The translations under genes and the position numbers were made by a program. 64,000 bases of DNA from Candidatus Limosilactobacillus intestinipullorum (GTDB lineage: Bacteria > Bacillota > Bacilli > Lactobacillales > Lactobacillaceae), in the NCBI GenBank assembly GCA_019117185.1, contig DXAF01000041.1:1-64000 (forward strand). The letters are read 5' to 3'. Below, one piece after another: positions 29,085-39,666 of the stretch. The notes under the pieces were generated by a model, which was given only the letters and a program-made list of their open reading frames with translations, did not search any database and was not told the origin of the DNA. Position 1 is the stretch's first letter. Each line of letters begins with the position of its first letter.

Positions 29085-29267
29085 GAAAAAGCGGGACTGT
29101 GACATCCCCACAAGAAAATGTTACAGCGCAGTACACAAAGAGGGCTCTAGCGTCCGGATTTTCCGAATGCTAGAGCCCTCTTCTTTGCTTTGTGATTCTT
29201 AAAACGCGCGTCGACGGGGGTTTCCGACAGGCTTAACTAGCAAGCTAGTGCTGTCTCACTCCCCCTT
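29085..29267. repeat. Composite intergenic repeat, copy B
   Basis: The block holds GGGACTGTGACA, a strong hairpin (AAGAGGGCTCTAGC...GCTAGAGCCCTCTT at 29138-29182 with inner CCGG/CCGA arms), GCGCGTCGACGGGGGTT at 29206-29222, ACAGGCTT, AACTAGCAAGCTAGT at 29234-29248 and TCTCACTCCC. The order equals copy A at 9.1 kb, apart from an 18-base deletion before AACTAGC. The two ends, GGGACTGTGACA and TGTCTCACTCCC, are quasi-inverted. It ends at the stop codon of the following minus-strand gene, as copy A does. Confidence 0.85.
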
Positions 29268-29528
29268 CTATGACAAAATGGCTTCAACAATATCAAGTAT
29301 CACGACCAGTGCAACCAGCACCGCAAGTCCCGCGGAGAGGTGCCGGGCATGGCGGTCCCCACTTTTAATCTGGGGCCAAAAGAGGCCCAAGTAAGCACTA
29401 ACCAGCAAGACGCAACCGATGAGTCCAAAGATTCCCGAGTGAAAACCCCGGCTATCAATCGAATAGCCAGCCACAAAGAACAGGCCCAAGGCAAACGCCA
29501 AACCAAATAACAACTGTTTATTTTTCAT
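29268..29528 (-). CDS. 86-residue membrane protein, function unknown
   Basis: Short protein with three predicted membrane helices at about residues 5-22, 32-52 and 65-85, separated by short charged loops (SIDSRGFHSG and KSGDRHARH). No motif I can name. It starts 12 bases after the kimA-like gene and is probably cotranscribed with it, so an accessory role in transport is possible but unproven. The composite repeat abuts its stop codon. Confidence 0.7.
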   Translation of the reverse strand: MKNKQLLFGLAFALGLFFVAGYSIDSRGFHSGIFGLIGCVLLVSAYLGLFWPQIKSGDRHARHLSAGLAVLVALVVILDIVEAILS

Positions 29529-29539
29529 TTGCGTCCCCG

Positions 29540-31378
29540 TTATTCGTGTAGGTGGTAGTTATAGCTGGCCACAATGATGTTTTCGCGCGAGTTAAGAACC
29601 GCCCGTAAGCGTACACTCGTCTGGTTATGCAGGGCAAGTTGCCACGGGTGCTTCGGGATAAATTGCGGTACCAGCACCGTTGTGGAGTAATTGCGTGCCT
29701 CCGCTCGTTTAGCAATCACGTCAACAAAGCGGAGTGTCGGCTTAGCAATTGACCGGTACGAGGAGTGAATATCAACAAACCGCACGTCCGGATATTCGGC
29801 CTTGAACTCATTGGCCGTCTTATGCTCCTTGCCAGGGTTTTCGTCAAAGGAAACATGCATCGCGATTACGTAGTCCCCAATTGACCGGGCATAGTTAATT
29901 GCTCCCCGGGTAACCCGGGTCACGTTACCAACCAAGACAATCACCGTAGCACCGTCGTAATCATGGAGCTGCACCTTCGTTTTCTCCACCACCCGGAGTT
30001 GGGCCGCAACCTTTGTGTAGTGGGTATGGATCTTATGGAACATGTACAACAGCAACGGCATGATGATCAGGTATGGCCAAACATTGCCAAAGTGTTGCCA
30101 GAATAAGAAGACCACTAATGACAATGAAATAGCGGCCCCCACCAGGTTGATAAAAGCCTTACCGACCCACCAACCTTCGCGTTCCCGGAACCAGTGAATA
30201 ATCATTCCGGACTGGGACAGGGTAAATGGTACAAAGACCCCGACGGCATACAGGGGGATCAGGTTATTCGTTTGACCATGGAAAATTAGGATCAAGATGA
30301 TGGCCCCAATCGCCAAAGAAATAATCCCGTTGGAATAACCCAGTCGGTCCCCACGGTCCATAAAGGCGTGCGGCATATACTTGTCCTTTGCCATGTTAAA
30401 GGCCAGGATCGGGAAGGCTGAGAAACCAGTATTAGCCGCCACTGCCAAAATCATTGCGGTCGACAGCTGTAGTAGGTAAAAGCCTAAGCCGTGACCACCA
30501 AAAATCTTCAGGGCAATCTGTGACAAGACCGTCGTCCGGCCATTTGGAACCACCCCAATAAAGAAACTAAAGAAGATAATAGCAATAAAGAAGAAGGCCA
30601 GGATTGCACTCATAATTGCTAGTGTCGTGGCCGCGTTCTTTTCCTTCGGCTTGTTAAAGTTTGGTACCGCGTTACTGACGGCTTCCACCCCCGTTAGTGA
30701 GGAAGAACCGGCTGAGAATGCCCGGATAAACAGTACGACCGACATTCCAGCGACGGGTGTCCCATAGTCGGCTGGGGCCTGGTAGTGAATATTACCAGTT
30801 GTAATGTCGTATATCCCCCAAATAATCATGGCAAAGATCATTACCACGAAGAAGTACACCGGAACCGTTAAGAAGTTAGCACTCTCGCTCATCCCCCGAA
30901 GGTTCATGAACATAATCAGTAGCACGATAATAATTGCAATCGGGATCGAGAAGCGGTACAAAGCGGGCACGGCCGATGTAATCGCCTCAACACCCGAAGT
31001 TGTCGAAACGGCAACGGTCAACATGTAATCAACCAGTAAGGAACCCCCGGCAAAGAGGCCCCCATTACTCCCCCAATTCTGGGTAGCAACCACGTAAGCC
31101 CCCCCACCACTCGGGTAGGCCCGAATGATTTGCTGGTATGACAAGGTAATTGCCAGTAACAGTACCAGCACAATGGCCGCGATGGGAATCGAATACCACA
31201 GTGCCGCTGCTGAAAGGGTCACCAACACCGTCGTAATCTGCTCAGGACCGTAGGCGACGGACGAAATTGCGTCTGAAGAAAGCATCGCCAACGCTTTAAA
31301 CTTAGTCAGATGGGACTGGCCCTCATCAAGGGTCTTTAGTGGTTTCCCAATCAGCACACGTTTAAGATAACGCCACAT
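29540..31378 (-). CDS. kimA: KimA-type potassium transporter (APC superfamily)
   Basis: A 612-residue protein with about twelve membrane segments over residues 30-460 and a cytoplasmic C-terminal domain of about 150 residues. The N-terminus (RVLIGKPLKTLDEGQSHLTK, then LAMLSSDAISSVAYG) and the dimerising C-terminal domain closely resemble Bacillus KimA/YdaO, a high-affinity proton-coupled potassium importer that c-di-AMP inhibits by binding the C-terminal domain. A generic amino acid permease is the alternative, but the length and tail favour KimA. No c-di-AMP riboswitch is seen upstream. DarA (52.4 kb) is another c-di-AMP receptor in the window. Confidence 0.85.
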   Translation of the reverse strand: MWRYLKRVLIGKPLKTLDEGQSHLTKFKALAMLSSDAISSVAYGPEQITTVLVTLSAAALWYSIPIAAIVLVLLLAITLSYQQIIRAYPSGGGAYVVATQNWGSNGGLFAGGSLLVDYMLTVAVSTTSGVEAITSAVPALYRFSIPIAIIIVLLIMFMNLRGMSESANFLTVPVYFFVVMIFAMIIWGIYDITTGNIHYQAPADYGTPVAGMSVVLFIRAFSAGSSSLTGVEAVSNAVPNFNKPKEKNAATTLAIMSAILAFFFIAIIFFSFFIGVVPNGRTTVLSQIALKIFGGHGLGFYLLQLSTAMILAVAANTGFSAFPILAFNMAKDKYMPHAFMDRGDRLGYSNGIISLAIGAIILILIFHGQTNNLIPLYAVGVFVPFTLSQSGMIIHWFREREGWWVGKAFINLVGAAISLSLVVFLFWQHFGNVWPYLIIMPLLLYMFHKIHTHYTKVAAQLRVVEKTKVQLHDYDGATVIVLVGNVTRVTRGAINYARSIGDYVIAMHVSFDENPGKEHKTANEFKAEYPDVRFVDIHSSYRSIAKPTLRFVDVIAKRAEARNYSTTVLVPQFIPKHPWQLALHNQTSVRLRAVLNSRENIIVASYNYHLHE

Positions 31379-31509
31379 AACTATCCTCCTATTTACCGAT
31401 ATTTTGTTTAGTCTATTTTAATCCTATGACTGGACAATGTTACAACTAATTATCCTACTTTTCAATTATCATGGCGAAGGAAATCCAAATTACCGGCAAA
31501 AAATAAAAA

Positions 31510-31558
31510 GGCCGAAGCCCCAATCATCGTTAAATCATCGACGAGCTGAGCTTCAGCC
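31510..31558 (-). terminator. Terminator of groESL
   Basis: GGCTGAAGC and GCTTCGGCC pair (one mismatch) around a partly structured loop, followed by TTTTTATTTTTT on the minus strand. Confidence 0.85.
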
Positions 31559-31579
31559 AATTATTTTAGTAATGTCAAA

Positions 31580-33211
<1,632 letters not shown>

Positions 33212-33266
33212 TTATTGTCACCTCAAAATATTTACTTAATTCTGATTTTATTTACGTATTTAATAA

Positions 33267-33551
33267 TTAGTCGATTACCGCTACTAAGTCCTTTTCGTGA
33301 ACTACTAAGTACTTTTCACCGTTGTATTCAACTTCATTGCCGGCATACTTATCAAAGAGTACCCGGTCGCCTTCTTTAACAGCTGGAGCAAGCTTTTCGC
33401 CGTTATCAAGGGTCCGACCCTCACCAACAGCAATAACCTTACCAGTAGTTGGCTTTTCCTTTACGTTCGAAGCAAGGACAATTCCGCCAACTGTCTTTTC
33501 TTCTTCAGTTTCAGCTTTAAGAACAACGCGGTCTCCTAATGGTTTTAACAC
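33267..33551 (-). CDS. groES: Co-chaperonin GroES
   Basis: The 94-residue lid of the chaperonin cage, with the GroES start [13 protein letters not shown], a mobile loop ([18 protein letters not shown]) and the conserved [23 protein letters not shown] after GGAGGGATTAA. First gene of groESL. Confidence 0.99.
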   Translation of the reverse strand: MLKPLGDRVVLKAETEEEKTVGGIVLASNVKEKPTTGKVIAVGEGRTLDNGEKLAPAVKEGDRVLFDKYAGNEVEYNGEKYLVVHEKDLVAVID

Positions 33552-33588
33552 GTTAATCCCTCCATCTTGTTAATTATTATTTTAAGTT

Positions 33589-33615
33589 TTAGCACTCTTA
33601 CGTCTTAAGTGCTAA
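33589..33615 (-). promoter_or_regulatory. CIRCE operator (HrcA) before groES
   Basis: TTAGCACTC, nine bases, AAGTGCTAA: a CIRCE inverted repeat with a single mismatch to the consensus. It lies just downstream of the -10 box, in the transcribed leader, the usual place for HrcA repression. Confidence 0.96.
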
Positions 33616-33626
33616 CCACATTTACT

Positions 33627-33654
33627 ACTATACCATTTTCCTCCTAAAAAGCAA
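33627..33654 (-). promoter_or_regulatory. Promoter of groESL
   Basis: TTGCTT and TATAGT separated by 16 bases on the minus strand; TGG precedes the -10, giving an extended -10. CIRCE lies directly downstream and a CtsR-like box upstream. Confidence 0.8.
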
Positions 33655-33662
33655 TGATAAAG

Positions 33663-33679
33663 TTTGACTAATTTTGACT
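33663..33679 (-). promoter_or_regulatory. CtsR-like box before groESL
   Basis: AGTCAAAATTAGTCAAA fits the CtsR direct heptad repeat (RGTCAAAnAnRGTCAAA) with one central mismatch. It is 8 bases upstream of the -35. Together with CIRCE it suggests dual heat-shock repression. Confidence 0.65.
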
Positions 33680-33765
33680 TTTCGTTCAAGATGCGGGGAA
33701 ACCGCCCCGGTGGTAGCCAATTAAGGGCACTTCCGCCGGCCTAATTTCCTACGACTACAATATAA

Positions 33766-33803
33766 AAAAGAGTTGGCACTGCTATATAACATCCAACTCC
33801 TTA
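33766..33803 (-). terminator. Terminator of rex
   Basis: GGAGTTGG and CCAACTC pair over a 16-base loop, followed by TTTTTTATATT on the minus strand, five bases after the rex stop. Confidence 0.8.
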
Positions 33804-33807
33804 TTTA

Positions 33808-34455
33808 CTATTTTTTACTACCATCCGGTCCATAGTTTTTAATAAAGTAAATTAACGTCTGCAGTTCATTCGTCAGGTCAATATTTTGCACCTGAACACC
33901 CTTCGGCACTGACAGGCGAACCGGTGAGAAGTTCAAGATCCCCCGGACCCCGGCTTCAACCAACTGGTCCGCCACTTCTTGGGCATGTTCGCCCGGAACG
34001 GTTAAGATGACAATATCAATCTGTTGTTCCTTAAGTTGCTTCTTAATGTCACTAGCCGGGTAAACCGGAATCCCACTTTTAATCTTGTTGGCTAACTCGG
34101 GCTTCGTGTCAAAGGCGGCACTGATCCGTAAGTTCGTATCCTGGTGAAAGTTGAAGTTCAACAGGGCGCTCCCCAGACTCCCAACCCCGACTAAGGCAAC
34201 GCTCACTAGTGAATCCTGGTGGAGGATTCCCTTGAAGAACTTGAGTAGGCTGGCAACATCATAGCCATACCCCCGCTTGCCAAGCTCACCAAAGTAGGAA
34301 AAGTCGCGCCGAATCGTTGCAGAGTCAACCTGGACGGCTTCCGATAGCTCGGTTGAAGAGACCCGTTCCTTCTTCGCATTTAGTAAAATTGTGAGGTACC
34401 GATAATAAATCGGGAGACGACGTGCTGTCGCTCTTGGTATTTTCTTAGTAGCCAT
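33808..34455 (-). CDS. rex: Redox-sensing transcriptional repressor Rex
   Basis: Rex binds DNA when NADH/NAD is low and releases it when NADH accumulates, controlling fermentation genes such as adhE. The 215-residue protein has an N-terminal winged helix ([14 protein letters not shown], then [21 protein letters not shown]), a Rossmann NAD-binding motif [10 protein letters not shown] near residue 90 and the C-terminal domain-swap helix. The start [14 protein letters not shown] is chosen; the nine-codon upstream extension would use the ribosome binding site as coding. A candidate Rex box overlaps its own promoter. Confidence 0.96.
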   Translation of the reverse strand: MATKKIPRATARRLPIYYRYLTILLNAKKERVSSTELSEAVQVDSATIRRDFSYFGELGKRGYGYDVASLLKFFKGILHQDSLVSVALVGVGSLGSALLNFNFHQDTNLRISAAFDTKPELANKIKSGIPVYPASDIKKQLKEQQIDIVILTVPGEHAQEVADQLVEAGVRGILNFSPVRLSVPKGVQVQNIDLTNELQTLIYFIKNYGPDGSKK

Positions 34456-34559
34456 ATTAATTTCTATTCCTTTCTCAATCAATTATTTAGTTGCTTTTGA
34501 CTGCAAGTAACCGCTAATTGCAGCCAGCATTCTGGCCTTGTGAAATTTAGTTCCTAACT

Positions 34560-34588
34560 ATTCTAGCAATTTTCCCTGCTTTTGTGAA
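34560..34588 (-). promoter_or_regulatory. Promoter of rex
   Basis: TTCACA and TAGAAT with a 17-base spacer on the minus strand, about 105 bases before rex. The -35 box is part of the candidate Rex operator. Confidence 0.65.
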
Positions 34589-34599
34589 GTGATATACAA
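34582..34599. promoter_or_regulatory. Candidate Rex operator at the rex promoter
   Basis: TTGTGAAGTGATATACAA has a perfect TTGTGAA half-site, the 4-base gap and a second half matching five of seven positions of TTCACAA. It overlaps the rex -35 and directly precedes a TATAAT box (34600-34605, plus strand) that could serve the divergent ABC-F gene. Autoregulation of rex is known in several Firmicutes. Confidence 0.6.
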
Positions 34600-34677
34600 T
34601 ATAATTTTCGTATTTCAGTAAAACTTAATGAAATCTGCTAAAATAGTTAAAGAATATTGATTGAGCGAGGTTTCAAA

Positions 34678-36615
34678 ATGATTCTGTTGCAAGCAAGTGA
34701 CGTTGAGCGCCGCTTTGGTGCTGACGTATTATTCCATAACATTAATTTACAGGTGCAAGACCATGGCCGGACCGCACTGGTTGGCCGTAACGGGGCTGGT
34801 AAGACGACCCTTCTAAAAATGATCGCCGGGATTACCGAACCGGATGAGGGAACGATCAGCAAGGTAAAGAACCTCACGATTGGTTACCTAGCCCAGGACC
34901 AAGGGCTTGATAGTCAAAACTCCATCTGGGCGGAACTGGATACGGTCTTTGCCCCCCTCCACCAAGAAGAGGCAACCATCCACGAACTGGAACAGCAATT
35001 GGCAACGCTCGATTCCAGCACCGACCATTATCAGCAAGTCTTAAAACAATACGACCACCTCCAAACTAACTTTAAAAAGGAAGGTGGCTTTGAATACGAG
35101 TCCCGGATGCGGGGAATCTTAACCGGCTTTGGCTTTGGCGAAGAGTATTATGATACTCCGGTCAACGCCTTATCCGGTGGTCAAAAGACCAAACTCGCCC
35201 TGGCCAAGATCTTACTCCAGGCGCCGAACCTGCTAATCCTTGACGAACCGACCAACCACTTGGACATGGGGGTCCTGGCTTGGCTAGAGGATTATTTAAA
35301 AGGTTACAGTGGCGCTCTCTTAGTCGTCTCTCACGACCGGTACTTCCTCGACCACGTCGTTAAAGATGTCTATGACCTCGATAACCGGACCCTCCACCAT
35401 TACACCGGTAACTACACCCAGTTTGTCCAGCATAAGCAAGAACGGCTTAAGGCCGAGTGGAAACATTATGACCAGCAGCAAAAGAAGATTGCTAAACTCG
35501 AAGACTTCGTAAACCGTAACATCGTCCGGGCATCAACCACCAAGCAGGCCCAGGCCCGTCGCAAGCAGCTGGCTAAGATGGACCGCTTAGAACGGCCAAC
35601 GACCGATGACCAGTCGATCCACTTCCATTTTCACAGTGATAAAGACAGTGGTAACGAAGTCCTGGACGTTGACCAACTAAAGATTGGCTACGATGACCAA
35701 GTCCTTGCGGGGCCCCTTTCGTTTGCCGTCCGCAAGCCCCACCGTCTCGGTATCATTGGCCCAAACGGGATTGGCAAGTCCACTCTACTTAAGACCCTCC
35801 TCCATAAGATTCCCGCGATTAGTGGCACCATCAAGCTTGGTGCCAACCTTGAAATTGGTTACTATGACCAGGAGCAACAGCAACTACACCCTGATAAGAC
35901 CGTTTTGGATGAGGTCTGGGATGACCACCCCGAGGTAGCCGAAAAGGACATTCGCTCCCTCCTCGGCAGCTTCCTCTTTGTTGGCGATGACGTCTACAAG
36001 GTTGTCCATGAACTTTCCGGGGGTGAAAAGGCCCGGCTGGAATTAACTAAGCTGTCGTTTGAACCGATTAACTTCTTAATCCTCGATGAACCAACCAACC
36101 ACCTGGACATTGACAGTCGGGAAGTGCTCGAAAGTGCCATCAACGAGTTTACGGGAACCGTCCTCTTTGTTTCACACGACCGGTACTTCATCAACCAGGT
36201 GGCCACCGATATCTTAGATATGCGTGCTGATGGAATTAAGCACTACGAAGGAAATTATGATGACTACCTCACCGCTACCGCCAGCGCGGGGCCAGCACCG
36301 AGCACCGGTAGCACAAGTGCACCTAAGGAACCGGCTTCTAAGGGAAAGCAATCTTACCAGCAAAGCAAGGACCAACAACGGGCCCGGCGTAAGCTCCAGC
36401 GAGAAGTTGACCGGTTGGAAAAGCAAATGGGTGACCTTGAAAGTTCACAGGCCGCAATCCAAGAGCAGATGAGCCAGCCCGAAGTAGCCACTGATATTGG
36501 TAAGCTAACCGACCTCCAAAAGCAACTTGACGATCTTAAGAACCAGTCGGATGAGGTCGAACTAGCCTGGACCGCGGCTGCGGAAAAACTAGAAGAATTT
36601 GACCAGACAAATTAG
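34678..36615 (+). CDS. ABC-F family ATPase (YdiF type)
   Basis: ABC-F proteins have two ATPase domains and no membrane part; they act on the ribosome, relieving stalls or protecting against antibiotics. The 645-residue protein shows Walker A GRNGAGKTT and GPNGIGKST, signatures LSGGQKTK and LSGGEKAR, Walker B ILDEPTNHLD twice, a charged linker between domains and a C-terminal coiled coil from about residue 560. It faces rex divergently; ydiF and rex are also neighbours in Bacillus. No sign of a dedicated antibiotic-resistance subtype. The start at 34678 follows GCGAGG. Confidence 0.93.
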   Translation: MILLQASDVERRFGADVLFHNINLQVQDHGRTALVGRNGAGKTTLLKMIAGITEPDEGTISKVKNLTIGYLAQDQGLDSQNSIWAELDTVFAPLHQEEATIHELEQQLATLDSSTDHYQQVLKQYDHLQTNFKKEGGFEYESRMRGILTGFGFGEEYYDTPVNALSGGQKTKLALAKILLQAPNLLILDEPTNHLDMGVLAWLEDYLKGYSGALLVVSHDRYFLDHVVKDVYDLDNRTLHHYTGNYTQFVQHKQERLKAEWKHYDQQQKKIAKLEDFVNRNIVRASTTKQAQARRKQLAKMDRLERPTTDDQSIHFHFHSDKDSGNEVLDVDQLKIGYDDQVLAGPLSFAVRKPHRLGIIGPNGIGKSTLLKTLLHKIPAISGTIKLGANLEIGYYDQEQQQLHPDKTVLDEVWDDHPEVAEKDIRSLLGSFLFVGDDVYKVVHELSGGEKARLELTKLSFEPINFLILDEPTNHLDIDSREVLESAINEFTGTVLFVSHDRYFINQVATDILDMRADGIKHYEGNYDDYLTATASAGPAPSTGSTSAPKEPASKGKQSYQQSKDQQRARRKLQREVDRLEKQMGDLESSQAAIQEQMSQPEVATDIGKLTDLQKQLDDLKNQSDEVELAWTAAAEKLEEFDQTN

Positions 36616-36621
36616 AATTTC

Positions 36622-36678
36622 AAAAAAGGCAGGAGGCTTCGTCCCGTTACCCACGGGTCTCAACCTCCTACCTTTTTT
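36622..36678. terminator. Terminator between convergent ABC-F and PanE-like genes
   Basis: GGCAGGAGG pairs with CCTCCTACC, with an inner CCCGT/ACGGG stem, flanked by A and T runs on both sides so that it can stop both converging transcripts. Confidence 0.85.
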
Positions 36679-36680
36679 AT

Positions 36681-37643
36681 TTACTTGCGGAACTTGCGGG
36701 TGTTTTCAGCAAGGTGGACCAGGTTGCGCAAGAAGTCATGCGTGCTGGCCTCATAATTATATTTCTTTCCCAGGTCATAAATGTAACCATTAATGTAGTC
36801 AACCTCAGTAAGACGGTCCTTAGACATATCTTGATACATTGATGGGTAATGCAGCGGGTTCGTTACCTCACTGACGTACTTAATCGTTTGCCATTCTTCT
36901 TCCCGGGTACTGAGTAACTGGATGCCCGCCCGTTCAGCAACGTCAAAGGCCTCGTTGATTAGCTGTTTGCCTAACTTTTCTGCGCCGGGGTAGTCGATGA
37001 ACTGCCCCATTTGAATCTCAAACAGCGTACAAATCGTGTTAATCACGGAGTTAAAGACAACCTTGGTCATCAAAGTCCCCAGGAAATTGTCATTTAGGTG
37101 GGGGTTAATGTTGGCAGTGGTGAAGTCCGCCACAATCTCCTTGACCCGCTCATCCGCCTGCCCGGTCTGCGCGGCCAGGTTAATTGACCCGGCACCGGAT
37201 TTACCGATAAAGTCAACATCCCCCGCTTTATTGAGCACCGTTCCAATTAGGCAGGTCCCGGCCACGACGTGTTCTTTAGGGAAGTACTGGTTAATCTTTT
37301 CAATGTGTCCCATCCCATTCATGCCGGAGAAGACGTACTGGTGGTCCGGATGGAAGAAGTGGGCACTGCGTTTCAAAAGGTCCGCTAACGTCATTTGCTT
37401 GGCAAAGACGATGAAGACGTCCGGGTCACCTTGGTAGTCTTCTGGCGAATAGATGTTAATTGGTACCAGGTGGCGGTTTTCATGGTCCCGGGAAACGTAA
37501 ACGCCCCCCTGCTTTTGAATCGTCGTAACTTGCGGTGCCCAGTTATCAACAAAGTCAACCTTAGCACCAGCCACTTCCTGGAGCAGGACGCCAAAACGCA
37601 GTCCCATTGCCCCAGCACCTAAAACTGTATACTTTAATGTCAT
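36681..37643 (-). CDS. PanE/ketopantoate reductase family 2-hydroxyacid dehydrogenase
   Basis: A 320-residue Rossmann oxidoreductase with GAGAMGLRFGVLL at the N-terminus and the family C-terminal helix bundle (MTKVVFNSVINTICTLF, with the catalytic Lys). Family members reduce ketopantoate or, as with lactococcal PanE, branched and sulfur-containing 2-keto acids to D-hydroxy acids. It is third behind a Met-type T-box, 18 bases after an aminotransferase, so reduction of the transaminated keto acid is more likely than pantothenate synthesis (inference). No other pan genes are near. Confidence 0.8.
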   Translation of the reverse strand: MTLKYTVLGAGAMGLRFGVLLQEVAGAKVDFVDNWAPQVTTIQKQGGVYVSRDHENRHLVPINIYSPEDYQGDPDVFIVFAKQMTLADLLKRSAHFFHPDHQYVFSGMNGMGHIEKINQYFPKEHVVAGTCLIGTVLNKAGDVDFIGKSGAGSINLAAQTGQADERVKEIVADFTTANINPHLNDNFLGTLMTKVVFNSVINTICTLFEIQMGQFIDYPGAEKLGKQLINEAFDVAERAGIQLLSTREEEWQTIKYVSEVTNPLHYPSMYQDMSKDRLTEVDYINGYIYDLGKKYNYEASTHDFLRNLVHLAENTRKFRK

Positions 37644-37661
37644 ACTTAATTCCCCCTTAGT

Positions 37662-38840
37662 CTAATCAAACAAGTGCAACTTAGCGACCCGGGCAACGGC
37701 CTCTTTCAGACGGGCGGGCTCAATCAATAGCCCAATCCGGACGTAACCTTCACCATGCTCGCCGAAGCCATTACCAGGAGCAACCGCAACGCCGGCCTTG
37801 TCCAATAATAGGTCGGCAAAGGATTCACTAGTGTACCCCTTTGGCACTGGCATCCAAGCATAGAAGGTCCCCTTAGGAACGAAAGCGTGCCAGCCGATCT
37901 TTTCGGCCGCATCCACGAAGGCATTGCGCCGTTCTTCATAGCGGCCAACGATCTTGGCAATCTCACCATCCCGCTGGGGGTCCTTTAAGGCATCGATTGC
38001 GGCCCGCTGAAGAGCGGGGAAGAGGCTAACAAAGAGGTGGTCTTGGATCAAGTTCAAGGCCCCAATAATGTCCTTGTTACCAACCGCAAAGGCGACCCGC
38101 CAGCCGGCCATGTTAAAGGTCTTGGAGAAGGTATAGAACTCAATCCCCACGTCCTTAGCCCCCGGTGTCTGCATGAAGCTAAGCGGAGCCTGGCCGTCAA
38201 AGCCCAGGGCACCGTAGGCGAAGTCACTAATGATACCGACGTGATACTTCTTCGCCCAGGCCACTAGCTCCGCATAAAACTCCTTCGTTGCTACGGCCCC
38301 GGTAGGGTTGTTCGGATAGTTCAGGTAGAAAAACTTGGCCCGCTTGGCGACCGCTTCTGGAATTGCCTTGAGGTCCGGTAAAAAGTTATTTTCTGCTAAC
38401 AACGGTACGGTTTCAAACTTAACCTCGCCGAGGGCGGCACCAGAGAAGTAATCTGGATAACCGGGATCTGGTAGTAGGTAGGTATCTCCAGGGTTCATCA
38501 ACGCCCAGGGTAATTCAACCAGGCCAATCTTGGACCCGCCCAAGATTGCCACTTCCTGTTCCGGATCGAAATGGGCACCGTACTTTTCGGCATAGAAGTC
38601 AGCGGCGGCCGTTTTAAATTCTGGCAGGCCTTGGAAGGGTGAGTATTTGTGAGTTGCTGGATCGGCCACCCACTTCTGGGTCGATTTAACAATGTAGTCA
38701 GGGGTTGGCTTGTCGGGGTTCCCCTGCCCCAAGTTAATTACGTCCACCCCGGACGCAATCTTGTGGTTAACCTTTGCCACCAGGCTGGCAAAAAATTGTT
38801 TTGGTAAGGTATCGAGTAGCTTTGATTGTTGAAATTCCAT
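37662..38840 (-). CDS. Class I PLP-dependent aminotransferase
   Basis: A 392-residue fold-type I aminotransferase with the substrate-binding NYPNNPTGA (residues 174-182), SDFAYG and the PLP lysine Lys240 in YTFSKTFNMAGWRVA. The family includes methionine/aromatic aminotransferases such as MtnE that act on 2-keto-4-methylthiobutyrate. It is second in the operon, 20 bases after the nitrilase-family gene, the same partnership as MtnU and MtnE in Bacillus. The exact substrate cannot be read from sequence; the T-box specifier favours methionine. Confidence 0.86.
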   Translation of the reverse strand: MEFQQSKLLDTLPKQFFASLVAKVNHKIASGVDVINLGQGNPDKPTPDYIVKSTQKWVADPATHKYSPFQGLPEFKTAAADFYAEKYGAHFDPEQEVAILGGSKIGLVELPWALMNPGDTYLLPDPGYPDYFSGAALGEVKFETVPLLAENNFLPDLKAIPEAVAKRAKFFYLNYPNNPTGAVATKEFYAELVAWAKKYHVGIISDFAYGALGFDGQAPLSFMQTPGAKDVGIEFYTFSKTFNMAGWRVAFAVGNKDIIGALNLIQDHLFVSLFPALQRAAIDALKDPQRDGEIAKIVGRYEERRNAFVDAAEKIGWHAFVPKGTFYAWMPVPKGYTSESFADLLLDKAGVAVAPGNGFGEHGEGYVRIGLLIEPARLKEAVARVAKLHLFD

Positions 38841-38860
38841 CTCAATTCCCCTTTTCTCTT

Positions 38861-39646
38861 TTATTTGTATAGTTCTGGACGACGGTCAGCAAACACGGGA
38901 ATCGGTCCCCGGACCGTCGCCAACTGGTCAAGGTCTAGTTCAGCATACGTAATGCCATCCTCTTCACCCGCATCAGCGATGACCCGGCCAAGGGGGTCAA
39001 TCGCCAGTGAGTGGCCGTTAAAGTGGTTATCCGGATCATCCCCCACCCGGTTGACGGCGACCACAAAGGCCTGGTTTTCAATCGCCCGGGCCTTTAACAG
39101 CATCTCCCACTGAGGGATCCGGACATCCGGCCATTCCGCTGGGAAATAAAGAACTGCTGCACCATGACGAGCCACGGTCCGTACCCACTCGGGGAAGCGA
39201 AGGTCGTAGCAGATAAAACTAGCGCTCGACGCCCCCGCCAGGCGGAAGTAGTTTTCCTGGTCACCGGCCGCCAAGTACCGGTGCTCATTCATCAGCCGGA
39301 AGAGGTGGACCTTATCATATTGACCAACCACTTGGCCAAGGGGGTCAACCACCAGGGTCCGGTTGTAAAAGTGACCGTTTTCCTTTACGGCAACCGACCC
39401 ACCAACGATCCCAACCTGGTTTTCGCGGGCAAGCCGGTAAAATAGTTCGGTAGTCGCCTTACCGTCCTCATCGGCTAACTGGTCAAGCTGGTCAAGTGCG
39501 TAGCCGGTATTCCACATTTCAGGGAAAACAACCACATCGGCGCCGACCATGGCCGCCTGGGCCGTTAATTCAGCTACCCGGTGCCGGTTTGCTGCTGGGT
39601 CGGCAAATTGAACATTAAATTGTGCTAGTGCCACTTTTATTTTCAT
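38861..39646 (-). CDS. Carbon-nitrogen hydrolase (omega-amidase-like, nitrilase family)
   Basis: A 261-residue nitrilase-superfamily protein with the catalytic triad Glu43 (VVFPEMWNTGY), Lys112 (YDKVHLF) and Cys146 (FICYDLRFPEW). Homologues paired with a Gln/Met transaminase are omega-amidases that hydrolyse 2-oxoglutaramate, pulling glutamine-dependent transamination forward. That role is inferred from the neighbouring aminotransferase. First gene of the T-box operon. Confidence 0.85.
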   Translation of the reverse strand: MKIKVALAQFNVQFADPAANRHRVAELTAQAAMVGADVVVFPEMWNTGYALDQLDQLADEDGKATTELFYRLARENQVGIVGGSVAVKENGHFYNRTLVVDPLGQVVGQYDKVHLFRLMNEHRYLAAGDQENYFRLAGASSASFICYDLRFPEWVRTVARHGAAVLYFPAEWPDVRIPQWEMLLKARAIENQAFVVAVNRVGDDPDNHFNGHSLAIDPLGRVIADAGEEDGITYAELDLDQLATVRGPIPVFADRRPELYK

Positions 39647-39666
39647 CTTAATACACCTCGTTAACT

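Noticed and set aside
31379..31509. c-di-AMP (ydaO) riboswitch before the kimA-like gene
   Set aside because: The leader is short, AT-rich and lacks the conserved ydaO core motifs; only the groESL terminator and a ribosome binding site are seen.
34678..36615. Antibiotic-resistance ABC-F gene
   Set aside because: The rex neighbour, length and C-terminal coiled coil fit the housekeeping YdiF group; no feature points to an acquired resistance subtype.
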